A stretch of 64,000 nt of DNA from an uncultured Hyphomonadaceae bacterium (GCA_913057945.1 CAJXOF010000006.1:124001-188000); one strand, 5' to 3'. Positions 53,709 to 63,869 are shown, counted from the stretch's first letter. Translations and numbers: made by a program. Notes: generated by a model not told the origin, from the letters alone.

Positions 53709-55175
53709 TCAGCCCTCGTCGAACAGTTCCAGCGCTGCGGCGGTCATGGCTTCGACGCCGGTGGCGATGGTGGGGTCGTAGTCGGGGGCGAAGAAGGGCG
53801 AGTGCAGCGAAGGCAGGGGCAGGGAGCTGTCCTGGGACGCTTCATAGCGCGACGGCTCCACCGCGCCGACCCAGAACAGGAGGCCCGGAATGTTCTCGTC
53901 GGTCCGGCCGAACTGGCTGAAATCCTCGCCGCCCATCACCGGAGGGACTTCCTTGACATTGTCCTTGCCGATTGTGTCGGCAATCGCGGTCATTGCCTTG
54001 TCCGCAAGGTCGGCATTGTTGAACAGGGATGGCGTATAGTCCTGTTCAACCTTGATTTCGGGCTCCGGCGCGCCGAAGGCTTCGGCCTGCGCCTTGGCGA
54101 TGCGTTTGATGCCGTCGAGCAGCATCTTGCGGGTCGCATCATCGTAGGACCGCACGGTCAGGAGCAGCGTGGCTTCGTCCGAAATTATGTTGTGCTTGGC
54201 GCCGGCCTTGAACGAGCCGACCGTGACCACGGCGGAATCCTGCGGGTTCGTATTGCGGGATACGAGGCTCTGCAGGGCGACGACGATGTGCGATCCGATC
54301 AGCACCGGGTCGCGCGTGGTGTGCGGGTAGGCACCATGCCCGCCAACACCTTTGACCGTGATGTCCACGCTGTCGACATTCGCCATGGCATAGCCCTTGG
54401 TGTAGACGATTGTGCCCGCGGGCGCGGAGGCGGAAACGTGCAGGGCGAGATTGTAGTCGGGCTGCGGGAAGCGGCTGTAGAGCCCGTCGGCCAGCATGGC
54501 CTGGGCGCCAAGGCCGATCTCTTCGGCGGGCTGGGCGATCATGACGAGCGTGCCGCTCCACTCATCCTTGCGGGCGACGAGCGCGCGCGCCGTACCGATC
54601 CAGCTGGTCATGTGGATGTCGTGACCACAGGCGTGCATGACCGGGCTCTCGACGCCGGTCCATGTGGTGGACCTGACTTCAGAGGCGAACGGAAAGCCGG
54701 TCTGGTCAGGCACGGGCAGGGCGTCCATGTCAGCGCGGATCATGAGTGTCGGGCCATCGCCATTGCGCAACACGCCGACCACGCCGTGTCCGCCCACGCC
54801 ATCCTTTACGGCGCCGACATCCTTCATCGCCTTTGCGACGACCCAGTCCTGCCCGATGCCGGTGGTGACATCAAAGCCGAGATTTTCCAGTTCGGACGCC
54901 ATCAGGGCGGCGGATTTCGCTTCCTTGAAGGAGAGTTCCGGATTGGCGTGCAGCTGCTTGTAGATCTCGATCAACTCGGCATCAGCCTGAGGCAGGTTTG
55001 CCGCCTCTGCGGACGCAGGTCCAACTTCCGCCGGCGCGGCCGGGGTTTCCGTCGTCTCGGAGGTGCCGGCGCCTGTGTCAGAGGTCAGGGTTTGGGGCGT
55101 TTCAGGGGCGTCATTTCCGTTCCCGCAGGCAGCGAGCGCGAGGGCGAGGGACGAGATGGCAACAGTGCGGAACAT
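53709..55175 (-). CDS. M20-family peptidase/amidohydrolase lipoprotein
   Basis: This 488-residue exported protein has a lipoprotein signal with lipobox LAAC (Cys17), then a low-complexity Thr/Ala/Pro/Glu linker (about 20-60). The M20 catalytic domain contains metal ligands in MHACGHDIHM, the Glu pair in QPAEEIGLGA, and an inserted dimerisation domain. M20 amidohydrolases deacylate N-acyl amino acids or hydrolyse short peptides; the exported position suggests scavenging. The 200 bases between it and nadA hold the nad promoter and nothing else that I recognise. Confidence 0.88.
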   Translation of the reverse strand: MFRTVAISSLALALAACGNGNDAPETPQTLTSDTGAGTSETTETPAAPAEVGPASAEAANLPQADAELIEIYKQLHANPELSFKEAKSAALMASELENLGFDVTTGIGQDWVVAKAMKDVGAVKDGVGGHGVVGVLRNGDGPTLMIRADMDALPVPDQTGFPFASEVRSTTWTGVESPVMHACGHDIHMTSWIGTARALVARKDEWSGTLVMIAQPAEEIGLGAQAMLADGLYSRFPQPDYNLALHVSASAPAGTIVYTKGYAMANVDSVDITVKGVGGHGAYPHTTRDPVLIGSHIVVALQSLVSRNTNPQDSAVVTVGSFKAGAKHNIISDEATLLLTVRSYDDATRKMLLDGIKRIAKAQAEAFGAPEPEIKVEQDYTPSLFNNADLADKAMTAIADTIGKDNVKEVPPVMGGEDFSQFGRTDENIPGLLFWVGAVEPSRYEASQDSSLPLPSLHSPFFAPDYDPTIATGVEAMTAAALELFDEG

Positions 55176-55273
55176 GGGAATTGGCCTCCGGCTGGGGTAA
55201 GAGGTCAGCGTAACGGCGTTTTCCGCGCTGCCAAGGGGGCTAAAATGTCCTGCATTCTACGGCAATCGCTGGG

Positions 55274-55302
55274 TTGCGCCGGCGTGCTGCGCTGCATATA
55301 AG
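55274..55302 (+). promoter_or_regulatory. Sigma70 promoter of rpoZ-rsh
   Basis: TTGCGC (55274-55279) and TATAAG (55297-55302) are separated by 17 bases, about 28 bases before the rpoZ ATG and in front of the AAAGGAG ribosome binding site. It likely drives rpoZ and probably the stringent-response operon behind it. Confidence 0.6.
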
Positions 55303-55329
55303 GGGCGGTCCAAAGGAGATTATCTGCTC

Positions 55330-55680
55330 ATGGCCCGCGTTACTGTCGAAGATTGCGTCGAAAAGGTCCCGAATCGTTTCGAGCTCGTCCTGCTTGCCGC
55401 ACACCGTTCCCGCATGATCCGCGAAGGTTCGCCGATCACCGTGGACCGCGACAATGACAAGGATCCGGTTGTTTCGCTGCGCGAGATTGCTGACGAGTCG
55501 ATCGATCTGAAAGTGGTCAAGGAAGCCCTCATCTCCAACCTGCAGGACATTCGTCCGGGCGAAGAGAACGAGCGCGAAGCCGACCGCGTGGCTCTGGAAT
55601 CCGCACCTGCGGCCACCGAAGAAGACGTCATGCGCGCCTATCAGGCTGAGCTGGAGTCCGGACGGGACGACCGGCTGTAG
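55330..55680 (+). CDS. rpoZ: RNA polymerase omega subunit
   Basis: This 116-residue protein starts [20 protein letters not shown], the strongly conserved omega N-terminus, and includes LAAHRSRMI and [10 protein letters not shown]. Omega supports assembly of beta' and forms part of a ppGpp site in many Proteobacteria, in keeping with the rsh gene that follows eight bases later. The acidic C-terminal tail is typical for alphaproteobacteria. Confidence 0.96.
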   Translation: MARVTVEDCVEKVPNRFELVLLAAHRSRMIREGSPITVDRDNDKDPVVSLREIADESIDLKVVKEALISNLQDIRPGEENEREADRVALESAPAATEEDVMRAYQAELESGRDDRL

Positions 55681-55688
55681 GAGGCCAG

Positions 55689-57953
55689 ATGGACGGCAGC
55701 ACCCTTTCCGCGACGGATGAAGGGGCTGGCGACACAGCTGGCACAGAGCGACCGGCTGCGGAAAAGCCCGCGCCGCGTGAGGTGCTCACCCGAGAACAGC
55801 TGATTTCAAAAGTTCGGGCCTATCACCCACGGGTGAAATCCGAACTGCTGGGCGCCGCCTACGATTTTGCGAAAAAGCATCATGGCGAACAGAAGCGCGA
55901 CTCTGGCGATGCGTACTATTCGCATCCCGTAGAGGTCGCGAGCCTGCTCGCCGACGTCAAGCTGGACGAAATCACCATTGTCGCTGGCCTGCTGCATGAT
56001 GTGGTTGAAGATACCGAGATTGATATTGGCGATGTCGAGGTGCGCTTCGGCGCCGACGTTGCTGAACTGGTCGATGGAGTCACCAAGCTCGACCAACTGG
56101 AATACAGCTCCAAGGAGCTGGCGCAGGCGGAGAACTTCCAGAAATTCATTCTCGCAACAACGAGCGACATCCGCGTCCTGCTCGTGAAGCTGGCCGACCG
56201 GCTTCACAACATGCGCACGCTGCATTTCCGCAAGAAGGCTTCCAGCCGGGAGCGGACAGCCCGTGAGACGATGGATATCTATGGCCCACTCGCGCGGCGT
56301 GTGGGGCTCTACCAGATCGCCGCCGAGATGGAGGATTTGGCCTTCCAGGAGCTCAATCCCGAAGCGCGCCGTGCCATTCTTTACCGCCAGGAAGAACTGG
56401 CACTCGAAAATGCTGACGATCTCGAACGTATCCGGGGCGATCTTGAGCAATTGATGGACGTCTCCGGCATTCCTTGCCGCGTAAAGGGCCGCCGGAAACA
56501 GCCTTATTCCCTGTGGCGGAAGCTTGAGAAGAAATCGATTTCCTTCCGCGATGTGGCTGACCTGTTTGCCTTCCGCGTGATTGTCGAGACTGTCGAGGAT
56601 TGTTACCGGGTGCTGGGAGAGGTTCACACGCTCTGGGCCTGTATTCCTGACCGTTTCCGCGACTACATCTCCGTGCCGAAGCCGAACGGCTATGCGAGCC
56701 TCCACACGACCGTGCGGGCCTCCGGCAATCGGCGCGTCGAACTCCAGATCCGCACGGAAGAGATGGACCGGACCGCAGAATTCGGCGTGGCCGCACATTG
56801 GGGCTACAAGAACCGCTCCTATGGCTTCGACATCGACTCCGCACGCGCCGCTGGCCTTGACCCATCCGCCAATCTGGAGGCGTTTGCAGAACTTCTTCAG
56901 GATGGCGGCGATCCGAGCGAGTTCATGGAGCACGCCAAGCTGGAAATGTACCGCGAACACGTCTTCGCGTTCACTCCAAAGGGCAAGCTGATCATCCTGC
57001 CAGCGGGCGCCATGCCGCTCGACTTTGCCTATGCGGTCCACTCGGCAGTGGGCGACACATGTGTCGGCGCCAAGATCAATGGTGAGGTCAAGCCGCTGCG
57101 CCGCCCGCTCAAGAATGGCGACGTGGTGGATATCATCCGGGGCAAGGCGCCTCACGCCATTCATGGTTGGGAGGCGCTGGCGATCACGGGCCGCGCTCGT
57201 TCAGCAATGCGCAAGCTGGTACGCGAGAAGGAAACGACCGAGTTCCGGCGCCTTGGCCAGGGCCTGATCAACATGGCCCTGCGCCGGGCGGGCATCGATC
57301 CGGTCGATGTGAAGATGAACCATACGGCGCGGCTCGCCGGGTTCGAAAACATGGAAGACATGGCCGAAGCGCTGGGCCGCGGCCGGATTTCGTCGAATGA
57401 TGTGATTCTGGCGGCCTTTCCCGGCTACCGGCCGGAACGCGAAAGCGACCCGTCCAAGGTGCGCATGGACAGTGAGCACACGCCGCTAATGGTCTCCGGC
57501 GCCGATCTGTCGCCGGGCGTGACGCTGCATCTCGGAAATTGCTGTTGCCCGCTGCCGGGCGACCGGATCATGGGTGTGCACGAACCTGGCAAAGGCATCG
57601 TGGTTCATGTCGCCAGTTGTCCGAAACTGGCCGAATATGATGACAAGCCCGAGCTTTGGGTCGACCTTCGCTGGACAGAGCTGGCCCGCACCGGCGCGGT
57701 CGCCATTGGTCGCATCCGCATCAATGCCTCGAACGAACGGGGTGTGCTGGCCAAGCTCTGCGCTGCCGTGGCCCAGGCCAGCGGCAACATCACCAGCATC
57801 CACACTGTGGATCGTCATGAGGACTTCACGGAAATTCTCATGGAAATTGAGGTTGAAGACCTCAAGCGCCTGACGCAGATACTGGCCGCGCTCCGGTCGA
57901 TCGCGGTGGTCGACAGAGCTGTGCGCGACCAGGAGGGCGAAAATGACGAATGA
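55689..57953 (+). CDS. rsh: Bifunctional (p)ppGpp synthetase/hydrolase (Rsh)
   Basis: This 754-residue long Rsh is the usual single stringent-response enzyme of alphaproteobacteria. The N-terminal HD hydrolase domain has H79 in YYSHPVEV, H103-D104 and E107-D108 in [10 protein letters not shown]. The RelA/SpoT synthetase domain follows (about 240-350, [26 protein letters not shown]). A TGS domain spans about 410-475 ([16 protein letters not shown]) and the C-terminal ACT domain about 670-750. It can both make and destroy (p)ppGpp. The 3' end overlaps pyrE by 11 bases. Confidence 0.96.
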   Translation: MDGSTLSATDEGAGDTAGTERPAAEKPAPREVLTREQLISKVRAYHPRVKSELLGAAYDFAKKHHGEQKRDSGDAYYSHPVEVASLLADVKLDEITIVAGLLHDVVEDTEIDIGDVEVRFGADVAELVDGVTKLDQLEYSSKELAQAENFQKFILATTSDIRVLLVKLADRLHNMRTLHFRKKASSRERTARETMDIYGPLARRVGLYQIAAEMEDLAFQELNPEARRAILYRQEELALENADDLERIRGDLEQLMDVSGIPCRVKGRRKQPYSLWRKLEKKSISFRDVADLFAFRVIVETVEDCYRVLGEVHTLWACIPDRFRDYISVPKPNGYASLHTTVRASGNRRVELQIRTEEMDRTAEFGVAAHWGYKNRSYGFDIDSARAAGLDPSANLEAFAELLQDGGDPSEFMEHAKLEMYREHVFAFTPKGKLIILPAGAMPLDFAYAVHSAVGDTCVGAKINGEVKPLRRPLKNGDVVDIIRGKAPHAIHGWEALAITGRARSAMRKLVREKETTEFRRLGQGLINMALRRAGIDPVDVKMNHTARLAGFENMEDMAEALGRGRISSNDVILAAFPGYRPERESDPSKVRMDSEHTPLMVSGADLSPGVTLHLGNCCCPLPGDRIMGVHEPGKGIVVHVASCPKLAEYDDKPELWVDLRWTELARTGAVAIGRIRINASNERGVLAKLCAAVAQASGNITSIHTVDRHEDFTEILMEIEVEDLKRLTQILAALRSIAVVDRAVRDQEGENDE

Positions 57954-58524
57954 TGATGTGTTGAATGTATTCCGCGAGGCCGGGGCTTTGCTGGAAGGTC
58001 ACTTCATTCTGTCGTCTGGCCGCCGCAGCCCGGTCTTCCTCCAGAAGGCGCTCGTCTTTTCCCAGCCTGACCTGTCGGAAAAGCTGTGCAAGGCGCTGGC
58101 GGAAAAGCTCACCGCAGACTTCGGCAAGATTGATGTCGTGGCCGGTCCGGCTGTGGGCGGGATCATTCCCGGCTACGAATTGGCGCGCCAACTGGGCGCT
58201 CGGTCGATCTTTGCCGAACGCGTTGATGGCCAACTCCAGTTCCGCCGGGGCTTTTCGATTGCCGAGGGCGAGCGTGTGCTGATTGCCGAAGACATTGTGA
58301 CTACGGGCCTTTCATTCCGGGAAACCGTCGAGGCGCTCGAAGCGCTTCCGGGCGACGTTGTGGGCGGCGCCTGCATCATTGACCGTTCGAATGGCCGCGC
58401 GGATGTCGGCTGCAAACTGGTTTCTCTCGCGGCTGTGGACTTCCCGGATTACGATCCGAACGATCTGCCGCCCGACCTGGCCGCGATGGAAGCCGTAAAA
58501 CCCGGGTCGCGGGGCCTTGCCTGA
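57943..58524 (+). CDS. pyrE: Orotate phosphoribosyltransferase
   Basis: PyrE joins orotate and PRPP to make OMP in pyrimidine synthesis. The 193-residue protein has the substrate segment [20 protein letters not shown] and the PRPP loop [13 protein letters not shown]. The ATG lies inside the rsh 3' end (11-base overlap) and the stop TGA overlaps the pdxJ ATG (TGATG). Confidence 0.95.
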   Translation: MTNDDVLNVFREAGALLEGHFILSSGRRSPVFLQKALVFSQPDLSEKLCKALAEKLTADFGKIDVVAGPAVGGIIPGYELARQLGARSIFAERVDGQLQFRRGFSIAEGERVLIAEDIVTTGLSFRETVEALEALPGDVVGGACIIDRSNGRADVGCKLVSLAAVDFPDYDPNDLPPDLAAMEAVKPGSRGLA

Positions 58525-59267
58525 TGGCAGACCCGATCCGCCTTGGCGTGAACATCGATCACGTTGCCACGATCCGCAATGCGCGGGGCGGAGACCATCC
58601 CGACCCCATGCGCGCGGCGCAGATTGCGGCTGAAGCGGGCGCAGACGGTATCACGATCCATCTGCGTGAAGACCGCCGCCATATTCGCGATGGCGACCTC
58701 GAAGCCATTCGCGCGGCCTCCAGCCTGCCCATCAATCTCGAAATGGCGGCCACCGAAGAAATGACGGAGATTGCCTGCAAGTTCCGTCCGCATGCGGCCT
58801 GTATCGTGCCGGAAAAACGTGAGGAGCGTACGACGGAGGGCGGCCTGGACGTCGCCGGAATGCACAATCAAATTGCGCCAGTCGTTCGCCGTCTCAATGA
58901 GTCCGGCGCGCGGGTGTCGCTGTTTATCGAGCCGGACCCGGTTCAGATTGCCGTCGCTGAAGTGCTTCAGGCCCCCGTAGTAGAGCTCCATACCGGCAAG
59001 TATGCCGAGCTTTGGATCGAAGGCGGCGCTGAGGCGGCTGCGCCGGAACTGGAGCGGCTGAAGATTGCTGCGGTCGAAGCGCGCAAGCGGGGGGTCGAAC
59101 CCCATGCCGGTCACGGCCTGACATTTGAGAATGTGGCGCCTGTTGCGGCGATCAAAGAACTCGCCGAACTGAACATCGGGCACTTCCTGATGGGTGAGGC
59201 GATCTTTATCGGGCTCAATGCGGCGATCAAGGAAATGCGCCGCCTGATGGATGAGGCGCGCGCATGA
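58524..59267 (+). CDS. pdxJ: Pyridoxine 5'-phosphate synthase
   Basis: PdxJ makes pyridoxine 5'-phosphate from 1-deoxyxylulose 5-phosphate and 3-amino-2-oxopropyl phosphate. The 247-residue TIM barrel begins [19 protein letters not shown] and includes [23 protein letters not shown] and [10 protein letters not shown]. The start overlaps the pyrE stop and the last codon overlaps the acpS ATG (ATGA). Deoxyxylulose 5-phosphate is also the MEP-pathway entry compound. Confidence 0.97.
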   Translation: MADPIRLGVNIDHVATIRNARGGDHPDPMRAAQIAAEAGADGITIHLREDRRHIRDGDLEAIRAASSLPINLEMAATEEMTEIACKFRPHAACIVPEKREERTTEGGLDVAGMHNQIAPVVRRLNESGARVSLFIEPDPVQIAVAEVLQAPVVELHTGKYAELWIEGGAEAAAPELERLKIAAVEARKRGVEPHAGHGLTFENVAPVAAIKELAELNIGHFLMGEAIFIGLNAAIKEMRRLMDEARA

Positions 59268-59674
59268 TCATCGGTATCGGAAATGATCTCTGCAACATCG
59301 AACGCGTGCAAAAGACCCTCGCTCGCTTTGGCGAGCGGTTCGAGAAGCGTGTCTTTACCGATGTGGAGATCGCGCTGGCGCGTCGCCGTCGCCTGACGGC
59401 CGAAACCTATGCCAAGCGGTTTGCGGCCAAGGAAGCCTGCGCCAAGGCGCTGGGCACAGGCGTACCCCGGCGCGGCGTGCACTGGAAACATCTGGGCGTT
59501 ATCAACCTGCCGACGGGCAAGCCGACCCTGGCGTTGACCGGTGGGGCGGCAGAGCGACTCGCGACCCTGATGCCGGATGGCCACGAAGCCGTCATCCATC
59601 TCACCATCACCGACGATTATCCCTGGGCCGAGGCTCACGTCATCATCGAAGCCTTGCCAGTGAGACCGGCATGA
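59264..59674 (+). CDS. acpS: Holo-[acyl-carrier-protein] synthase
   Basis: AcpS attaches the 4'-phosphopantetheine arm of CoA to apo-ACP for fatty-acid synthesis. The 136-residue protein begins [14 protein letters not shown], with D8 of the magnesium site, and has the second signature [16 protein letters not shown] with its Glu. In many alphaproteobacteria the next gene is the signal peptidase lepB, but here the stop overlaps the rnc start directly (ATGA). Confidence 0.95.
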   Translation: MIIGIGNDLCNIERVQKTLARFGERFEKRVFTDVEIALARRRRLTAETYAKRFAAKEACAKALGTGVPRRGVHWKHLGVINLPTGKPTLALTGGAAERLATLMPDGHEAVIHLTITDDYPWAEAHVIIEALPVRPA

Positions 59675-60426
59675 ATTCGCCGCGACCCAAGCGCACCCGC
59701 CTGCGGGCGAAGGGAAAGAGCAGCCAGCCCTCGCTGACCGAAGCGGATATCAAGACGCTGGAATCCATTCTCGGCCATAAGTTCAAGAACCCTGAAATGC
59801 TGATCCGTGCCCTGACGCATCCGAGCGCTGTTGCGTCGGCGGACTCGGTGAGACTGTCGAACCAGCGGCTCGAATTCCTCGGCGACCGGGTGCTCAATCT
59901 CGTGATCGCGGAGCGCCTGATCGACCGCCGTCGCATGGAGAGCGAAGGCGATCTTGCGCCGCGCCTGAACAGTTTCGTCCGCAAGGGCGCGTGTGCAGAG
60001 GCCATGCGCTATCTCGGGATCTCCCAATTCCTCATCATGTCGGATGGTGAGATCGCTTCCGGCGGGCGCGAGCGCGAATCCACATTGGGCGATGCGTGCG
60101 AAGCCATTATCGGCGCAATCTATCAGGATGCCGGCCTGTCGACGGCCCGGAAATTCATTGAGAAAGGCTGGGCGCCGCAATTCGAGGCGGCCCCGGCCCA
60201 GACCAAGGACCCCAAGACGCTGCTGCAGGAATGGGCGCAGGGACAAGGCCTGCCACTGCCGGATTATGACGTGCTCAGCCGGTCCGGCCCCGACCACGAG
60301 CCCACTTATGAAGTTGAGGTCAAAGTGGCCGACCGGGGCGCCGCTGTTGCCGCGGGCTCGTCAAAGCGCGATGCTGAGCGTAATGCTGCCGCCCTTCTCC
60401 TAGAAAGCCTGACCGGAACCCCATGA
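59671..60426 (+). CDS. rnc: Ribonuclease III
   Basis: RNase III cuts double-stranded RNA in rRNA precursors and in sense-antisense pairs. The 251-residue protein has a basic N-terminal extension, the signature [16 protein letters not shown] with E68 and D72, and the second acid motif [15 protein letters not shown]-terminal double-stranded RNA-binding domain spans about 180-250 ([31 protein letters not shown]). It overlaps acpS and era by four bases each. Confidence 0.97.
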   Translation: MNSPRPKRTRLRAKGKSSQPSLTEADIKTLESILGHKFKNPEMLIRALTHPSAVASADSVRLSNQRLEFLGDRVLNLVIAERLIDRRRMESEGDLAPRLNSFVRKGACAEAMRYLGISQFLIMSDGEIASGGRERESTLGDACEAIIGAIYQDAGLSTARKFIEKGWAPQFEAAPAQTKDPKTLLQEWAQGQGLPLPDYDVLSRSGPDHEPTYEVEVKVADRGAAVAAGSSKRDAERNAAALLLESLTGTP

Positions 60427-61370
60427 CAGACACCCCCATCACCCATGCTGGATTTGCCGCCATTATCGGCGCGCCGAATGCGGGCAAGTCCACGCTGACC
60501 AATCGCCTGGTCGGAACCAAGGTGGCCATCGTCACGCACAAGGTGCAGACGACGCGCTTTCCGGTGCGCGGCGTGGCGCAGGTGGACGGCACGCAGATCG
60601 TGCTGGTCGACACGCCCGGTATCTTCGCAGCCAAGCGTCGGCTAGACCGTGCGATGGTCAAGGCGGCCTGGAGCGGCGCAGATGATGCGGACGCCATCGT
60701 CCATCTGATCGACGCCTCGGCCTGGGTGGCCGAACGCGAGAACCGGGTCGATGGCGCGCAGAAAAAGTCTCTGGAAGATGATCGCCGCGTGATCGAGCAG
60801 TTGAAGCAGAGCGGGCGCAAGGCCCTGCTCGCCTTGAACAAGATCGATCTGTTCCCGCATGACCAGGTCCTGCCGATCATTGCGGAGTTGAACGAAACAG
60901 GCGTCTATGAGGAGGTCTTCATGATCTCCGCCGAAAATGGCGAAGGCGTCGAAGCGCTGGAAAAGGCGCTCGCAAAAAGAATGCCTGAAAGCCCGGCGCT
61001 CTATCCGCCGGACCAGATTGCAGACTTGCCGATGCGCCTGCTTGCTGCCGAAGTGACGCGCGAGAAACTGATGCTGCGCCTGCATCAGGAATTGCCCTAC
61101 CAGCTGATGGTCGAGACCGAAGCCTGGGAAGAGAAAAAAGACGGCTCCGTCCGTGTGCAGCAAGTCGTGGTCGTCGGCCGCGAAAATCACAAATCCATGG
61201 TGCTCGGCAAGGGCGGCGCGGCGATCAAGGATGTCGGCCGAAAGGCTCGGGAAGAACTTTCTGAAATGCTCGGCCGCAAGGTCCATCTCTTCCTGTTCGT
61301 GAAGGTGGATGAACGCTGGCAGGAACGCCGCGAGAGTTACCAGGGACTCGGCCTGGAGTTTGATGTTTGA
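60423..61370 (+). CDS. era: GTPase Era
   Basis: Era binds 16S rRNA and helps 30S subunit maturation. The 315-residue protein has G1 GAPNAGKST at residues 16-24, G3 DTPGI, G4 NKID and a C-terminal KH domain (about 215-300, with the Gly-rich KH loop in MVLGKGGAAIKDVG). The rnc-era pair is universal in Proteobacteria. Its stop overlaps the TTG start of recO. Confidence 0.97.
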   Translation: MTDTPITHAGFAAIIGAPNAGKSTLTNRLVGTKVAIVTHKVQTTRFPVRGVAQVDGTQIVLVDTPGIFAAKRRLDRAMVKAAWSGADDADAIVHLIDASAWVAERENRVDGAQKKSLEDDRRVIEQLKQSGRKALLALNKIDLFPHDQVLPIIAELNETGVYEEVFMISAENGEGVEALEKALAKRMPESPALYPPDQIADLPMRLLAAEVTREKLMLRLHQELPYQLMVETEAWEEKKDGSVRVQQVVVVGRENHKSMVLGKGGAAIKDVGRKAREELSEMLGRKVHLFLFVKVDERWQERRESYQGLGLEFDV

Positions 61371-62098
61371 ACTGGTCGGATGACGGCATAATCCTGGGCG
61401 CACGCCGCTTTGGAGAAGGTGGCCTCATCCTCGACGTTCTGACCCGCACGCGTGGTCGTCGGTCTGGCCTCGTCTATGGCGGCTCCTCCCGCAAGCGCCG
61501 CGCGCAATACGAAGCCGGAAATTCTGTGTCCCTCAGCTGGACGGGGCGTCTCGAAGACGCGCTCGGCCGGTTTGATGTGGCCGAAGCCAGCCGCGAGCGG
61601 GCCGCGCGTGTGCTGGACGATGCGGCGGCCCTCGCCGCCATTTCCGCCGTCACGGCCATCCTGCGCGGCGGGCTGGATGAAGGCGACGCTGCAGGGTCTG
61701 CCCTGTTCGAGGCGACAGAGCTCCTGCTCGACCAGATCGAGGCACAGGAAATCTGGCCTGCGCTCTATGTGCGCTGGGAACTTGGCCTGCTCTCGGCGCT
61801 CGGCTTCGGACTCGATCTCGATGAATGCGCGCTCAGCGGCGCGAATGACGGTCTCACCCATGTGTCGCCGAAGACAGGCCGGGCCGTGCGGGGCTCAGAG
61901 GCAGAGGAATATGTCGACCGCCTGCTGCGCCTGCCGCAATTCCTCGTCGAATCCACGGCCCATGTCGCGCCAGTGGATATCGAGGACGGCCTGAAGCTGA
62001 CCGGTTACTTCCTGGAAGAGCGGTTGTTCGGCGGTCTCAATCGCGGTGTCCCGCCGGAGCGGATGCGGCTGGTCGGCCGCATCCAGAAGCGGGGCTAA
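61367..62098 (+). CDS. recO: DNA repair protein RecO
   Basis: RecO loads RecA onto SSB-coated DNA in the RecFOR pathway. The 243-residue protein begins MNWSDDGIILGARRFGEGGL, the family N-terminus with an OB fold, and contains RWELGLLSALGFGLDLDECA. The TTG start (61367) overlaps the era stop as TTGA; no in-frame ATG is nearer. The gene ends the operon and overlaps the convergent GST gene by a few bases. Confidence 0.92.
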   Translation: MNWSDDGIILGARRFGEGGLILDVLTRTRGRRSGLVYGGSSRKRRAQYEAGNSVSLSWTGRLEDALGRFDVAEASRERAARVLDDAAALAAISAVTAILRGGLDEGDAAGSALFEATELLLDQIEAQEIWPALYVRWELGLLSALGFGLDLDECALSGANDGLTHVSPKTGRAVRGSEAEEYVDRLLRLPQFLVESTAHVAPVDIEDGLKLTGYFLEERLFGGLNRGVPPERMRLVGRIQKRG

Positions 62099-62709
62099 GC
62101 GCTGACGCTTGGGCGTTGGCTGACACGGGCAAACCAGGTCCCGATATGCTTCAGGTCGGGGTTGAGGGGCTGGCCAACCTGATTGCCGAAGGCCAGGAAA
62201 CAGAACAGCAGTATGTCAGCCAGGCCGAAGGCCTTGCCTGCCACAAACTCCCGGCCGTCAGCCATCTGTTCGTCCAGGAAGACGAGTCCATCCTGCGCGC
62301 AGGCTTTCAGGCCATCAGCAGCTTCCGGCAGGCAGCGCATCCGGTCCTGGAACATGGGCAGGCCCTCGGCGGCGCGGAAAGCCGTGGTCAGCGGTTCCAC
62401 GATCTTGAGGTCCACCCACCGTGTCCAGCGGCGGTTCTGGGCGCGTGCTTCCGGTGTGTCTCCCATCAGGCGGTCACCGGGCTGGGTTTCGTCCAGATAC
62501 TCGCAAATGGCCGTGATCTCCGTCAGGATGCTGCCATCATCGAGCTCAAGGGCGGGCAGTTGGCCAGCCGGGTTCTTGGTCGTATATGGCGCCTGCCGGT
62601 TTTCTCCGGCCATCAGGTCGACGTCCTCCTTGGGCAGGTCGATGCCGCGTTCCGCCATGAACATGCGAACCACGTGCGGGTTCGGGCCTACGGAATTGTA
62701 CAATTTCAT
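62095..62709 (-). CDS. Glutathione S-transferase family protein
   Basis: This 204-residue cytosolic GST has an N-terminal thioredoxin-fold domain (MKLYNSVGPNPHVVRMFMAE, then NPAGQLPALELDDGSILTE with the cis-Pro and Glu-rich glutathione site). The all-helical C-terminal domain ends at about residue 200. The substrate is unknown. The start at 62709 is preceded by AAGGAAAAAG and gives the standard GST N-terminus; an upstream opening adds 22 unlikely residues. It is convergent with recO. Confidence 0.9.
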   Translation of the reverse strand: MKLYNSVGPNPHVVRMFMAERGIDLPKEDVDLMAGENRQAPYTTKNPAGQLPALELDDGSILTEITAICEYLDETQPGDRLMGDTPEARAQNRRWTRWVDLKIVEPLTTAFRAAEGLPMFQDRMRCLPEAADGLKACAQDGLVFLDEQMADGREFVAGKAFGLADILLFCFLAFGNQVGQPLNPDLKHIGTWFARVSQRPSVSA

Positions 62710-62856
62710 TCTTTTTCCTTCCCTCTTGTGGCGCTGACTGTCGCGCGGCGAGATTACGCGCACAAGGGCTGTCATATTCAGAAGCCGTTCATTTTCCGGC
62801 GTGCTAGGTAGCCGGCGAGGACTGGGGCGTTCCGTGCAAACGAAAAGGCTGATGCC

Positions 62857-63042
62857 ATGAAGAAAACTGTTTTTGCCGTTACTGCCGTCGCCATGCTGTC
62901 ACTGGCTGGCTGTGTACACATCGATGCTGATGAAGAAGGCCGTGACGCCATCTACGAAAACACTGAAACCGCGCTCCGCGTCTGCGGCGGCGAAGGCCGT
63001 GTGAAAGAAGTCAATGAAGACGGCTTCAAATGCATTGACTAG
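62857..63042 (+). CDS. Very small lipoprotein
   Basis: This 61-residue protein starts MKKTVFAVTAVAMLSLAGC, a clear lipoprotein signal with lipobox LAGC. The mature peptide is about 43 residues, acidic, with two cysteines (VCGGEG and FKCID) that could form a disulfide. No family is known to me. The gene ends 16 bases before the convergent extensin-like gene. Confidence 0.72.
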   Translation: MKKTVFAVTAVAMLSLAGCVHIDADEEGRDAIYENTETALRVCGGEGRVKEVNEDGFKCID

Positions 63043-63058
63043 CCCATTGCGGTGCTAG

Positions 63059-63742
63059 TCAGCGGCACACTTTCCCCCCGCCCATGTCGAGATGAAGATG
63101 ATCGGCATGGGCGGCATTGTATTCCGGCCCCAAAGTCACCGAGAACAGCTCGCACGCGCCCTTGTGAAGCCGTCGCAGGAATTTCTGTTCAGGCCCGCCC
63201 GCATCCCAATGCGTCTTCACGCTGATCAGGCGGCCATCCTCCAGACGAAAGCCTGACACGTCGATGGCATTGCCAAGCCCGTGCTGTGACATGCGGCCCG
63301 TTCCGGCAATGTTGCGGCAGGAAAAACTGCCATAGGTTTCGATCCGCGCGATGGGAGAGCCGAGAATGTCCACAGCAGCCGGCCGGGCGACATGCCGCTC
63401 CCACGTATAGAGGGCGGCGGCCTCACCACAGGTCATGCGCAGGGTGGCGGAATAGGGAGTCATCGTCTGGTCCAGTGTCAGCGCGTCATACAGGCCGCAT
63501 CCGGCCTGCATGTCCTGGTCTTCCAGCGGCGTGTAGAGCACCCCGGCCTCGTCCAGCGCAGTGAAACAGACTTCGCGGTTCTTCTTGGCGCGGGTCAGCT
63601 TGTGCCAGGTGCCGATGCCGGGCGTTTCGGTCAGATCAACCGGCGCAAAGGGATTGTGGCGCGGCGGGGCCAGCCAGACAAAGGCCAGCAGCACCAGCGC
63701 AGGCAGGCTTAGCAACAGGATCCATGCCCGGATTGCATTCAT
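63059..63742 (-). CDS. Extensin-like LAS-type metallopeptidase
   Basis: This 227-residue protein has an N-terminal membrane helix (about 4-26) and a periplasmic domain of the extensin-like C-terminal family. Despite the name, the motifs are those of LAS/VanY-type zinc carboxypeptidases: SQHGLGNAIDV and HADHLHLDMG near the end. Four or more cysteines (EVCFTA, AGCGLY, MTCGEA, FSCRN) suggest disulfides. A role in trimming peptidoglycan peptides is inferred from the motif set. An ATG at 63742 is preferred over an upstream TTG at 63775. Confidence 0.8.
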   Translation of the reverse strand: MNAIRAWILLLSLPALVLLAFVWLAPPRHNPFAPVDLTETPGIGTWHKLTRAKKNREVCFTALDEAGVLYTPLEDQDMQAGCGLYDALTLDQTMTPYSATLRMTCGEAAALYTWERHVARPAAVDILGSPIARIETYGSFSCRNIAGTGRMSQHGLGNAIDVSGFRLEDGRLISVKTHWDAGGPEQKFLRRLHKGACELFSVTLGPEYNAAHADHLHLDMGGGKVCR

Positions 63743-63800
63743 CAGCAGCTGTGCCCTTTTCCTTTCCTTAACCAAAGCGACGTTTGTGTTAACGTGCTCC

Positions 63801-63832
63801 GGCCCTTGAGTCGCTGACTTTAATCAAGGGCC
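63801..63832 (+). repeat. Inverted repeat in the parC leader, with a CcrM site in the loop
   Basis: GGCCCTTGA (63801-63809) and TCAAGGGCC (63824-63832) are perfect complements with a 14-base loop that contains GTCGCTGACTTTAA. A GAGTC CcrM site (63808-63812) straddles the left arm. It lies 37 bases before the parC ATG, between divergent extensin-like and parC genes. Confidence 0.6.
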
Positions 63833-63869
63833 TGCACCAGAATGTGGCACGAACTGCAAAGAGGCCAGA

